This document shows positions 1-11,845 of a stretch of 64,000 nucleotides of DNA, one piece after another. The notes beneath the pieces were generated by a model. It worked only from the letters and a program-made list of their open reading frames with translations, was not told the origin of the DNA and searched no databases. Each line of letters opens with the position of its first letter. Within the stretch, counting starts at the first letter, position 1. The stretch comes from Heterobilharzia americana (taxonomy: Eukaryota; Platyhelminthes; Trematoda; Strigeidida; Schistosomatidae), in contig OX104134.1 in assembly GCA_944470555.2 (NCBI GenBank), positions 48,482,691-48,546,690 on the forward strand, read 5' to 3'. A program made the position numbers and the translations under genes.

Positions 1-1009
1 ATGGTTTAACTGATTCATTAGACATGACTACCATTTCCGCCGGATAACTTGAAAACAAGAAAAATTCTTAATTGCGATTAAAGTGCGCCATTCGTATGTC
101 GTATGAAGTTTTCTTTTTCCTTCAGACTGGGGATTTCCACTGCCTTGAATGGAACTATGGGACGAATTTTTTGTGAAAGAAAATATTACCGTAGATTTTC
201 CACCACTAATTGTGATAACGTGCCTGTGAAAGTGATATGTGCCTGTGAATGCGGGAAGAGATTATGAATATTATTATCATTAAATATTTCATGGACATGG
301 GGCCAGCTGCACTGCATTTTCAATTGCCCCGAATAGAGTTCAAGGCATCAGTGAAAGGCATGATCTCCGTGCAATGACGCATCACCGTGAAAAGATCTTG
401 ACAGTCACCAGATGCAGCTACCACTTCCCTCCCACTCCTGCGCTCTGAGAACCCGCAAAATCGTGGTTTTAACCAAATGGCCTCTTCCGTAAACAACTGA
501 TGTGTACCGCGGTACCAACTGAGAGCTGGTATGCATGGGCGAGCGTCAATAATCTACTGGAAAAAGAAGGAGACCCAACTATGGCTAGTAGGGGGCTCCC
601 CAAAGCCATAAATGTCCCAGTTCGACCTGTTTCAAGGTGTATTGTAAGTGCTGACAATCCTCACTTCTACTTTCTGTGGGTTTAACCACCAGCCTTGGAC
701 CAACTTGATGCAGTGCAGCAAGTTCTCCTGCAAACAACCCTTTCAGACTCGTTTAGATAATCGCCAAAAGACAACGTGAAGTAACTACATAGCGAAATGT
801 GGCCACAGTCAATAAAGGAGGGCTGGGCACAGTGCTAAAAAACCCTACTCCGCATCTCATCTAACCGCTAAGCAAACTTCAAAGCATAAAGTTAGACTTA
901 TTCCTCGCTGGAACCGGAGAGACGAAATGACGCCGGCTGCTGAAAGCCTTCAGGAAGGCGATCGGTCGATGCATCTTCTCTCTCTCGATGAAAGCGAAAG
1001 TAAGAATGG
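1..1009. other. Left edge, no gene recognised; possible RTE 5' leader
   Basis: No convincing host coding exon is visible. Open frames here are short and resemble no family I recognise. From roughly 340 onward the sequence is richer in G+C than the first 300 bases and leads without a break into the endonuclease-like reading frame that starts near 1010, so part of it may be the 5' untranslated leader of the RTE-like element. That assignment is inference; no second copy of the leader is available here for comparison. Confidence 0.3.
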
Positions 1010-3267
1010 GGACATGAAATGTCCAAACAATGTTTGAAGCTGGCTGGCAAGGCTGTCCAGCTTGCAGAGGAGAGAAGATACAGCATAGAAGTGTTAGGAA
1101 TCTCCGAAAGCAGATTGAATGGAAGTAGACCCTCTCAACTGTCAACTAGAGAGTCAATAATCTACTCCGGTCACCCAGACGACAATCACGAGCACACCGA
1201 GTTTTGGAGTGGTTATCATGATGTCCCCAAGAGCATTGCAGGCTCTCATGCAGTGGGAGCCAATCTCTTCCTGCCGGATCATGACAGCAACATTCAAATC
1301 AAAGGGAAGGAAAGTCACAATTACACAATGCTACGCACCTACAAATAATGCAGATCAAGACAAGAAGGAGGAATTCTACAGACAACTGCAATCAGTAATA
1401 GACAAGACTCCAGTTGGCGAAATCAAGATTCTAAGGGGTAGGGTGACATGAATGCCAAACTGGGAGCGGACGACACAGGAAGAGAACTCATCATGGGTCG
1501 AGAAGCACTCGATGAAATGAATGAGAATGGAGAATTGTTTGCGCATTCAACGATTTGGTGATTGGAGGCAGTGTGTTCAAGCACAAGGACATTCACAAAG
1601 TGACATGGATTTCACCAGATGGACACACCGAAAATCAGGTCGACTTCATCTGAATGTGAAGAAAGTGTAGACGCAGAGTACTGGATAAAAGATCAGATCA
1701 AGAAGGGGATCGAACGCAGGTTCACACCACCCACTATCCAGTGCAAGGAACCTTGAAAATCAAGTTGAAAGCCTTCAAAGAAGTTGGTGAGAGGCCACAG
1801 TTCAAGTTCAACACCCAGAACAGAAACTGAAGGATGAAACTACAAAGGACATCTTCATGTCAGTCATCAGGACAAGATAGGAGACATTAGGCAACATCCC
1901 CGAGGAAACTTGTATGGGAGAACACTGGAACTGTTTGAAAGCTATGTGGAAAGGAACCTGGATAATCGTGTTAGGAAGGAAGAAGAAGAAAGACAAGGGA
2001 TGGATTTCGAAGGACACATGGAAGCTGACAGAGCAGGGAGAGGAAGATGGTGAAGCAGAAGGTGAACCAGTGCAGTGTAAGGATGAACAACGAGAAGAGG
2101 AACTGAGTAGAACGTGTGTTGAACACTGGACAAAGAAGTGAAGAAGAGTGCACGCAAAGACAAAAGACACTTCTACGAAACACTGGCAAGTGAAGCAGAA
2201 CAGGCTGTAGGTGGGAGAGACAGAGACCTGACAACATTATATCAAATAACCAGGTTACTATCTGGGAGGGAAGAGATCAACACCGATGAAACCAATGGAA
2301 GATAGTGAAGGGAACTTAGTTACCAAAGAGGAGAACCAAACGAAACGATGGGCTGATCACTTGAAAAAACTCTTGATTCGACCACACCACCACCACCTGC
2401 AACTCGTCCAGAAATATCACCAGCAGCCCAGCCACAGAACTATCAGTGAACACAAGCCCTCCGACAAAAGCCGAAGTCCCGAACGCCATAAAGTTGCTGA
2501 AATCCGAGGAAGCAGCAGGACCAGATGGAATTCCTCCAGAAACACTGAAAACAGACACAGAGACATTTGCAACGGACATGCTCACACCAACATTGCTGAA
2601 GATTCGGAAGGAAAGGAGGAAAGGTACCTGCAGATTGGAAGGAGGGCTGCCTCGTCAATCTTCCATAGAAGGGAGACCTAAGTCTTTGCAAGAACTGGCG
2701 CGGAATCATGCTCCTGTCTCTGTCCACCCCAAGCAACAATATTATGTCGTATCATCCTTGAGAGAGTAAACAGTGCTCTGCATTCAAAATTACGACCAGA
2801 ACAGGCTGGCTGGCTTCAGGAAGTACAAATTACATGTGGATGAGATTGCAACGCAACGCTACGCGTCATCATAAAAGGGAGCGCAGAAAGGAAGTCAACT
2901 CTCTACCTTACCTCAACTTCATCGACTTTGAAAAGACCTTAATCGGCGTCGACCGAGAAGTAATTTGACGGCTGCTGCAACACTACGGAGTGCCACAAGT
3001 GTTTATCAACATCGTTGAACACTTATATGACGACGCCATATGCCAAGTGGTTGACAGTGGAAAGCTAAGTGACGCCTTTGAAGTGAAGACAGGAGTAAGA
3101 CAAGGTTGCTGCCTACTATCACCGATGATCTTCCTGATTGCGGTCGACTGAACTGGACTGGATCATGCGAGAAACTGTGAGGAGAGAGAAGATGGTCATA
3201 CACTGGCTGGACTGGTGAAAACAGCCTAGAAGATTTGGATTTCGCCGATGATGATTTATGTCTAACC
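1010..3267 (+). mobile_element. RTE-like non-LTR retrotransposon, copy A1 (decayed)
   Basis: A broken retrotransposon reading 5' to 3' on the plus strand. An apurinic-type endonuclease start is readable at 1010-1110 (residues like AGKAVQLAEERRYSIEVLGI), followed by the block KVTITQCYAPTN near 1310-1350 and a degraded VDFI at about 1640. A lysine/glutamate-rich linker occupies 1915-2340. The reverse transcriptase begins at about 2446 (AAGPDGIPPETLK), continues through NFIDFEKT near 2915 and YGVPQVFIN near 2985, and reaches the FADD catalytic box at 3241-3252. Frameshifts and stops interrupt every domain. It closely resembles the copy at 41128-43225, so both belong to one family (called RTE-A here). 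The 3' third (thumb and tail) is missing because the sequence switches to a minus-strand CR1 at about 3267. Confidence 0.85.
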
Positions 3268-3784
3268 ATATGATTGCAACTGAGTGACCAAGCGTTTGTG
3301 ACGAACCTCATCGAATGCTTGCTTGAAGTCTAAGAAAGGGATAGTTGCAAATAGGCCTTGGTCATGTTTGCTCACAACATCCTCTAGATGGTCAATATAG
3401 CTGGAAGCGCATGGCCGGCCTTTCTAGAATCCATGTTGTGCTGGTGAGAGTAATTGGTTTGTCGTATTGTAGTCGACAACTTCTTTCACAACCACCTTTT
3501 CCATAGTCCTGGATACTACTGACGTAGTTTATAGGTCGGTAGTTTTCTATATTGGATGTTGGTCCACATTTATGCTTGGGATATATGTATGACAGTTTCC
3601 AGCTCTCAGGGTAATTGCCACTGGAGAGGGACGTATGAAATAGCTGCAAGAGAATTAGCGGTGCATCTTCGCCACCTCGTTTTAGCAAGATGGTTGGAAT
3701 TCCAACAGGTCCATCACTGTATGAGGTTCGAAGTGATGCTATAGCTAGAGAGATATTTTGTTGAGTGAAGAGCATAGTACTCAT
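3267..3784 (-). pseudogene. CR1 reverse transcriptase, N-terminal part
   Basis: Minus-strand frames give a typical CR1 RT opening: a block with GPVGIPTILLK (the usual GPDGIP motif with one change), SGNYPESWKLSYIYPKHK, and NIENYRPIN, followed after a frameshift by QAFDEVRHKRL. This is the palm/fingers part before the catalytic Asp pair. The reading frame continues directly from the upstream 288-residue frame, and the truncation at about 3267 coincides with the junction to the RTE-A element. It is a dead fragment. Confidence 0.8.
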
Positions 3785-4647
3785 ACAGTGAATTGATGTT
3801 GACGGTGCACCAATGAATTTTGTTTCACCCTTGTGTGTAAAGCAGCTAGCAAACTGGTAGCTGAACGGCCACAGATTTGCAGTGGGTAGTCGGAAAGGAT
3901 GCCGTTGCTTATAATTAAACCATGGGCACTATTTCTGTAGCTGCTTATCCGGGTTTTCATCGGTTTCACTAGTGCTTCTGCATTACTAGTTTTACTGCAT
4001 TGGATGCGTTCTTGTTTAACGGCTTCCAATACCCCTTCTACCTTGAATGTGTCGTCTGTGTCTTTGAGCGTGACGAGCGATGAAAAGCAATTCGACTTAT
4101 GATACTCTCTGCTATGGTTACGCATGCAGTTTCGCACTTCCGTAAGCATATAGTCAACTCTGTCTTTCTTAAATTCTCTTTGGAGCTGTGAAGCAATATA
4201 GTCTTCAGCTGTGTCTATGTATTCGTAGAATAGATCACAGAGTTCTTTTGCTGGACTGTTGGCAAAGTAGGGCCTCCAGTCTAGGCAGCTCAGAAGCGAT
4301 TGAAGTTCGTCCCATTTAGCATACTTGTAGTTTCTAGTTAGAACTGTTCCTGACTTTTGGGCTAATTTTATGCTGCATGTGCTGAGGTATCCATATACTA
4401 TCTTGTGATCGCTGCTTGAAAATCGTGTACCTACTTGGAGTTTTGTGGGTGTGGTTCCGTTTGTGAAGACTAGGTCCAGGACACTATTGTACCTGGTAGT
4501 GTGTCCCATACGTTGTTGCCAACCCTCTGTTTCAAGAATGTTTATAAATTTACCAAAGCGCTCTGGATATCTGATTGGCTCCCACGTTATATCTGGCATG
4601 TTAAAGCCACCACATATAATTTTCGTTGTGTGTGGTGGTGTTGCCAC
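3781..4647 (-). pseudogene. CR1 ORF2 endonuclease C-terminus plus linker (288 codons open)
   Basis: An uninterrupted 288-codon frame, the longest single open frame in the window. It opens with ICGGFNMPDITW, the schistosome CR1 form of the GDFN endonuclease motif. FNSVLDLVF-like and SSSDHKIV blocks follow, the latter being the SDH motif of exonuclease-endonuclease-phosphatase folds. After about residue 110 the protein is a charged connector leading to the RT. The length of the open frame suggests this element is younger than most others here, but the start of the endonuclease lies in a different frame at 4678-5110, so the protein is split by frameshifts. Confidence 0.8.
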
Positions 4648-4677
4648 ACGAGCGAACAGGCTTGTTAGCTCGTCATC

Positions 4678-5110
4678 CTATTCGACTGAGGAGCAAGGGG
4701 GCTGGTAAATGCATCCTATTATGAGATATGTGGAGTCAGTAAGTTTGACGGTGACCCACACTGAGTCCTCAATCTCGTTTAGCTCAGAGGTTGGGCACTG
4801 CGTGGCAGTGATGTCAGGCTTCATACAGATAGTGCACCCTCTTCCTCTACCATGTAGTCTGTCCCTCCTGAACAAGGAATAGTCGACGATAGAGATCAGA
4901 AATATCAGAGGTACACCATGCTTCTGTAATCATTATCACGGACGGATCGTAAACCAGAGATGGCAGTATTGTCTCTTTCATTTTGTTGCGTACAAAGCGG
5001 GTGTTAATCGAACAAAACGAGAGTGAGTTAAGAGTACAAAAGTGTTTGGATATATCTCGAAAACAGTCAGCGCTTCTGTACATTCCTTGTGAGTCCTTTG
5101 CGTATATCAT
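4678..5110 (-). pseudogene. CR1 ORF2 endonuclease N-terminus
   Basis: Two overlapping minus-strand frames carry the beginning of the endonuclease. The upstream one (5110-4847) reads LSFCSINTRFVRNKMK and VIMITEAWC, which match the N and TE(T/A)W motifs of the CR1 endonuclease. The second (4875-4678) continues with a GRGRGCTIC block and a long IIGCIYQPP, matching the YRPP motif. The frameshift near 4860 separates them, and a third frame (ending at 4647) carries the rest of the domain. Confidence 0.75.
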
Positions 5111-5199
5111 GACAGCGATGTAGTGAACATTAGTACAGGGCGGCGACCCAGTACTGTTAACCTAGGAAGGAACCAGGTATTCACCACATCGTGATTGTT

Positions 5200-6743
5200 A
5201 TAGTGACTGTTGGCCAAGCTAGAGAGCAGACTATCCGACAGCATCCGAATCACCTGAATTTCTGATGGTATTGCAGCCCTAGGCTATCCGAAAAAGCCGT
5301 GTTCACAGGGATCAACGGGGATTGATGGATTGTCTGGCATGCATATCTGCTGGCTGCCGTACACATTATGGTCATAGCCGACCTCATGCTCACAAAGTTT
5401 TTGCCTTGGGGGATCCATTGCGAGTTTGTCCCTCAGTAGCATATGACCCACGTTTTGCGGCATATGAGTGGAGCGGAGAACATAGTTTGTGACAACCATT
5501 CGGCTCACTATCCAATAGCTGTGACCTTTGAGGGGTCTGGCCGTGGTGCGTCTGTTAGTGACCGCAGAAATGTTAAGAAATATGGATCACCTGGACAGTA
5601 GTTATTTGGCTTGGTCATAGGATGAACTGAGAAATAACCTTTGCCATTTTTCTTGGTGTGGCTTTGTGAGGGTGCAATGGTCTTTTGGTTATTCGTATCG
5701 CTTTTTCGTCTATTGGCTTGGCTACTTAACTGACTTTATGTCAATTTGGTTAACCTGAGTGTGCGCATGGTGGGGTTTGTATAAGAGTGTCTGATGCTAT
5801 CTCCACTCTGCCGTCTGCTCATTTGATACATATGAGTTATGTACTGGCTGATGTGGGAGTAGATTAGACTGTTTACACGCTAGGCTCCGGGACGGTCCTA
5901 TAGTGACAGGGTGCTTGTGGCTGGTGCTGGGTATGTTTATAGGCTGAGTAACCCCTGGTAACGACATAGTAATGTATCGGTATTTTGTTGGATCGATAGC
6001 GTAGCACTTGGTTCGGTGGTGACTTGTGTGACGGGGTGAGATGGGGACTAGCTTTCCACTTCTGCAGGCAGTGGGATAGCTTTTGAGAGACCACGTGCTT
6101 GTTTCCGAGTGTAGTTCGTCGACTTGTCCAAGCCTACCGTCGTGTCATCGGCTCTACTACGCCTGTGTGTGTGGGCTATTTTCGGGGCTTTAATGTTACT
6201 CACTCCATTGTTTTGGCACAGCAACCGGTTCACTAACAGGTTGTGTTGCTGTTATAAGTACCACAGCTTGACTAGGGTTAGTAGCCTTTGGTATTTTTGT
6301 GTGATCACGTCTTTGACTAGGTTTTAAGTCTTGTGAAAGTTTAACACTTTCATACGGTGTGGATACACTAATAAGTTGATTGGGTGATCGGAAGTGTCTG
6401 GTGTGGTAAGAACTACTAAGTTTGAACAACAAGGGGCAGGTATACTTCCCTAACTTCTTGCGGAGACGGATAACTTGGTATTCTGCAGAAGACGTGTTAC
6501 AAGCCTGCGAACAAGGCTTTTAGTTGTTTGATCGGTTCGTGGTCTGGTATGTTGTATACTAGTACATTATATGAAGACATAATTCTTTTATTAACCTCTG
6601 TAGCTATGAAATCTAGGACACTCCGTTTTCAATAGGGTTTCAGTACTGGCTTCTAGATTGGGCTGACAAAGATACAACAGTGGCAGGATAACGTCAAGCT
6701 TAGCGCTCATGTCTTGCAGTGACTTCTGAAAGGTTATCAAATC
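5200..6743 (-). pseudogene. CR1 ORF1 remnant (several frames)
   Basis: Between the ORF1 start and the endonuclease the minus strand contains a series of short basic, polar frames in the position expected for the CR1 ORF1 nucleic-acid-binding protein. Examples are 6233-6048, 6094-5873 and 5508-5284. The last has the regular block MPQNVGHMLLRDKLAMDPP. No zinc knuckle or esterase motif could be recognised. Placement, rather than sequence similarity, is the main argument, so the functional label is inference. Confidence 0.45.
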
Positions 6744-6920
6744 TTACTTCTTTTTACGCGAAGTGTTATATAGCTCTGGTATCAAATCGAGTGCCTTAAC
6801 TTCAAGGCCTCTTCTAGGGCTTGATGTCGAACCAGTTAGCGGACGTGCTCTTTTAGTTGAGGCGGTTAGATTAAGTTTACGTGTATGCGCAGCACATATA
6901 CGTTTGTTAGGCTGAACCAT
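6744..6920 (-). pseudogene. CR1 ORF1 start (58 codons)
   Basis: An ATG on the minus strand at 6920 opens a 58-codon frame starting MVQPNKRICAAHTRKLNL, rich in Lys/Arg and Ser/Thr, ending at a TAA at 6744-6746. A further readable stretch (KSLQDMSAKLDVILPLL) follows in another frame, suggestive of a short coiled coil as in CR1 ORF1 proteins. It marks the probable 5' limit of the CR1 element that runs down to 3267. Family resemblance is compositional only. Confidence 0.45.
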
Positions 6921-6925
6921 GGTGG

Positions 6926-9900
6926 AGCAGTAGTAGTTACACGTTCATCGGGTTCGTTAATACTGGAGAACAAGTAAAATAACCAGTGGTTACAGAAGGC
7001 TTAGCGACGACTTATGTAACAAATATGACAGTTATTAGCAAACGTTTCTTTACAGTTTAGGTAAAGCATGTTGCAAAACTGTTATGTCTCGAAGTTAACA
7101 GCGTTAGTTTGTGACTAAATAAAGTGGGACAGACAACCAACTTCTATTTAAGGTAGTCCTCGTTTTGGTTACGCTGCTTTCTCAACAGTGGTTTCTTGTG
7201 TCCCACTGTGTATATCCGAGTGAGTGTCTCTTGGAGGTGGTATTCCGAAAGAGGTGTATGATCCGCGGGAGGTTGAGTTTCTGAGAAAAAGATGGAATAT
7301 ATGCTTCGAATTTTTCCTCTGCGCAGACAGAAGATCTACTGAATAGCGCAGAATATCGATATTAAATACCACGATATGCAGGAGCAACGTAACGGGACGG
7401 TAGTTGGACAGTCATCTTTCTCAAAGTGGAGAAACAGACCATGTAGGACACTATCCATAAAGTTTTATGGTTATTATGCTGCACCCAGCAAACCAAGGGG
7501 CATGCGCAGGAATTCAGACAGTCAGGAAAGTGTACAGGTGGCTGGTTTTGAGATATCTGTCGTTGTCACACTTATCTGATCGTACCATTAAACTAGGACA
7601 GTCTTGAAAATGTTGCTCATCTCACATGAGGTTGCAGTTAGATTGCAAATATGTGGCGCTGACCAGCGTTCTGGCGTTATTTCGGTTTTGTCTCCACTGC
7701 TCACATAACGCGCACTACTGTCACTCTCCTTTTACGGTAGCTAGTACAGCAGGGGTTATCATGGGCTATTCGATGGTTTGAGCATGTAGGATCCAGTCAT
7801 ATGGTAAAAGTTTACCTTCGACACCTGTACATATGCAGTTCATTTCTCCAGCTTTGCAGCTTGTATTCAGGATGAAATGGGAGCTGTAGTTGGATTTTCA
7901 CGAACAACACAGGAGGTACTTACTAGACCCCCAGCCTGAGGAGAAAGTTAAAGGTCAGTAGCTTGTGAGAAATTCTATATGATGACCTTCGACAGGATGT
8001 TAGAACTTAAGTGTCACAGAATACATTCCTAGGAACTCCGCACCAAATGTGCTGTTCTTTGTTTCTGTTGCCGGCTGCCATCTCGAGATAACAGACTAGC
8101 GACGGTTGCTTGTTGTCAGCTTGTTCGATCGTCGGCTGGTTCCAAATTGGTGCATATAGCCGTATTTGTTCTTCTATGACCATAATTTATCGCGAGTTTA
8201 TCTGCCTACTTTGGAAATCTGCACTGTGTATTTAGTGCACAGTCTCGCTAGTTATAAGTGGCAAGACGTGTGTCTGTTGCAATAACCTAATGGCACCTGT
8301 ATGACACTGTTTGATAGAAGGAGGCGAAGAAGCGCTATGTCCTAACTTCCGCTGAACTTGGGTCTTCGCAGATGGTTCCGCCAACAGACAGCTTCCTGAT
8401 TTTACTCATCAGCCATGGTCAGTCGAGGCCCATGACCGGGTTCTTATGGTTCGGAAAAATCTATACCAGTGGTGGACACAGTGACATCAGCCCCATATGA
8501 AACCCACTAAGTGGCCTTGGCAAACTTATGTTAGGATAAACATACTTTTCTACATATTTCGTAATTAGACGCTAGCAGCTTAGGAGATGGGGCACTGCAG
8601 GGTTCGTAAAAGGCTGCAGGAGGAACACCTACCTCTGCGGGAGTGTCTAAAAGCAGCACTCTTTCATTCTCACGTCTATGATCTATCGCAAACAACTACC
8701 TCCGGGGACTACAGTTGCCGGCACACGTACCCAAACGATAGTTTCTTGACTTCATGCAGTGTTTATCGGAGGTGCATGGTTTCTGATAGTTTCTCATCCC
8801 GTTGTCATAGGTGTAGGGGAACCAACACCGTGCGATCACATCATCGAACTACGAAGTGAGCTGTAGTGGTGGGATGAAAGATGACAGCGCTACATCTCGT
8901 CTTATTTCATAGAGCTTCCAGCTTGTGATAGCCGCAAGGAAGAGTGGCAGATTTCTGCCACCCCCAAGTTTAAACATCCAGAAATGGCACAACCTGGGCA
9001 CATGTCTGAAACAGGCCCACAAGGGATCTCCAATACATTGTCAGCCGAAACTGCCAGGCCATCAACCCCAACGGATTGCGGAGTCACCTGCACGTTTCGC
9101 ACCGGCTTTGGCGATTTTAGAGAGACGGTTGGCGTAAAAGGTGATCATCGAAAGTCCACTGAAGAAATGCTCCTCGTACTTGTGAGACCATGTCAGTGAC
9201 TGAGTGGTTTCCGAATCCGGTGTCACCGAGCGTCTCGTGTGAGTATCGATGTGATCACGCTGAGTCTAAACTTCGTTTGAGTGGATTCAGCATCCACGTG
9301 GCGACAAACCCATCTGATTCCCACTTTAGTGGTCATATGATGGCGAGAAATTGAGAGCGGGGATCTACGACGTCGTACATAGAAATCGGCTCCAATGCGC
9401 AGAAACTGTTTCGTTTACTCAAGCAGAATGGCAGGAACACTGGTGTTGTTGGCCGGATAAGGATAAACCCACAGGGCTGATCCGCAATGGATACCATAGT
9501 TTGCGGTATGAGTAAATGGTGGCCATAAAAAGGTAGAACACTACCCGAGCACAATAGCATCAAGAGATCACCAGTTCCTAACCTGTCCTTAGGCGACCCG
9601 GCGGACTCAGAAGTCGACCACTAATTCTCAGCAAGGACTGAACATCCACGGGTGCAAGGCCGAGAAACAACACAGTGTTGCCAGGCAGGAATCATGCATT
9701 TGACAAACCGTGCCAGAATACCGAGATATTCGTGTCGGCTGCTAGCTAGTGAGAGACTCACGAGCAACGGAAATAAACACGTCAACGTGACAAGACAGTG
9801 AGTAGAGGCTTCACACTGTATTTGGGACTGGAGTACAATCAGATTCGCTTGGCCATCTGGTTGTGAGCGCAGACACATCTGCGTTGCGTTTATCAGTCGT

Positions 9901-11845
9901 TTCGAAGGAAGTGATAATGGCTAAATCCACGTGTTTTCTGATCTACGGGAAGTGGGCAACTGCGTGACTACCATTTTTGCACCGGTTGTATCGTCTGGCG
10001 AATCTAAAGGCTAGAGAGACTATAGAAAAGCATTTACAAAGTTCAGTGAGATAGCTACTCACTACCGTGGGGATCTGTGGACCAAGAGTTCCTACTTCCA
10101 GGGATAGACATTCGCTAGTTCCCTACAGTCAGTAGCAGGGACGAAAATACGCTACACCGAAGTGATAAATAGCAGTATGCGTGTAAGCGTTTGGTCGGAG
10201 GAGCAATATCAGATCGAACTGATAATGATAGGACGGGTGTCATATGCTGCAGAGTGTACCGATAAATCGCCCGGCATCACGCCTTTCTGGAAGTTGTGTG
10301 CACCGACCCCATGATCAAGCTTCGGCATGATTTTTCATAAGACTTCTAATTTCACTTTAGATGATCCTTCGTTCAGTTAATTTTTGCCACGGATTTCTGT
10401 TCAGAAAACCCCATTACGTACGGTTTCTTTGAAGAGAAATGCGCCTGCGAAGTCACAGTCCTGTTGGGAGCTTTCAAATGTATCATTTTGAGCGCAAACC
10501 AAGTGAAGTCATTCATTATAGACTACTGACCTTCTGAAATGAAGCCATTGGGAATGCAGCACCGGAATGGGCGAACCATTTAGTCCTCCTTTCATTTAAT
10601 ATTTGCAGGGAATGGTGCATGACAATAGCCTCAAATTTTTCACAAAAATTGGAACTTTCAACAGGGAACCGCTATATTGTTATCATTACTATTTGTTACT
10701 GTCAATACAATATATCCTGAGGTTTCAGCGAACCCGGGAACGCATGTCCTCCCGTAATGCCCAGAGTCCACCGCGAGATATCCATCTATATTCATGATCT
10801 TTCCAATGAAATCCTCGAGTAATCAAGCCAGCCTTACCTCCCTGAGAACAAACTTGGTGAATCGATTTCACTCCCTATTTGTATGAAGCTTTTGCGTGCC
10901 CATTAAACACGGTCTTGATTTCAACCAGAAAATATGGTGACAACATCACGAAAATTCAACATTTAACTTGCATGTGATGTCAGGTACCTAGCCCTTCGGC
11001 CAAGGGATTTCCCCCACCTAGGATGACAGAATGCTTATATGTTCCAACCAGTTGAGTTAGGATCAATTTTGAGCAGCGCAACGTGACACGTCAACGTGCC
11101 AAAAAGCGTTGATATGTGACCGTTCGCTTTCAGGTTTGAGTGCTCAATAAAGCCGCGAACGTCAGAACCAATGCAGAATCTCTTCAAACCCTGTGCTGTT
11201 GAATCTGAAGAAGCGTCTGACTCTGTGAATTGCTCTTCCCCTAAGGGGGCTCGTGGGGACCCTAAGACAATGGCAGCCAGAATTGAATTCCGTGTGGTTA
11301 TGTCACTACTGAAACTCTTCAAATGGGCTCACTTCTAGCAGTAGTCTCTAATAGCCTGAAGTTATTCTAGGGTGCTGTTGCAGAAGAAAAAAACTACGGC
11401 AAATGAAATTGTACGCAGGTCGCGATCCCCGGTGTCGCTTGCCGTTATTTTCAGTGCTCGTTTCACCCGGATCACAAATAAAAGTCTTTGATACCACCAA
11501 AACGTTCTTCGGAAACAGAAGACATTTATGCGCTACATGTGAGTAAAAAATATCGAAAAAAGATTTGATGCTGAATTCAGTTTCGTTCTTTGAAAGAGTA
11601 TGACTGCGTGCTAGGAAACCCGGTACTAGAAAGGTGAAATGCAGGAAAAATTTTGCATTTCCAGTTAAAGCTGCTACTCGAACGAAAAATTTGAAGGTTG
11701 CAAACGGTTGGCAGAATCATGCGCTACTCACTGGAGTGTTTCTTTAGATATTTTGGGAACCTGAAGGTTCGGCTTGATCGTGTTTTATGTTGCGTGGGCG
11801 ATTATTGTCTCTCTATGTTACTAAGCGCATCACAAAGAATGTCGA
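6926..11845. other. About 4.9 kb without a recognisable gene
   Basis: Both strands were read. Open frames are all under about 95 codons and none matches a family I know. Local G+C is higher than in the 20-30 kb stretch (for example 8900-9300 and 9500-9900), which in this genome usually marks old mobile-element sequence. Because the Gypsy integrase at 11846-12990 reads leftward, a long terminal repeat or 3' tail of that element might lie at the right end of this stretch, but no direct repeat pair was found by eye. Confidence 0.35.

Larger units (their letters stand above)
3267..6925 (-). mobile_element. CR1-like non-LTR retrotransposon (near 5'-complete, 3'-truncated)
   Basis: On the minus strand this reads as ORF1 remnants (6920 down to about 5200), an endonuclease (5110 to about 4500), a connecting region and the start of a reverse transcriptase (3784 to 3267). 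The ORF1 start at 6920 and the long run of decayed but order-preserving frames indicate a nearly full 5' end. The element stops inside the RT just after a block reading QAFDEVRHKRLVTQLQSYG, well before the catalytic YADD region, so the 3' end is lost. CR1-clade elements (SR1/Perere type) are abundant in schistosomes; assignment to a named family would need a library search. Numerous stops make it inactive. Confidence 0.82.

Noticed and set aside
1808..2237. Minus-strand Ser/Cys-rich frames at 2237-1808 and again at 41506-41079
   Set aside because: They are antisense translations of the RTE-A lysine/glutamate-rich linker, present because both copies share the sequence.
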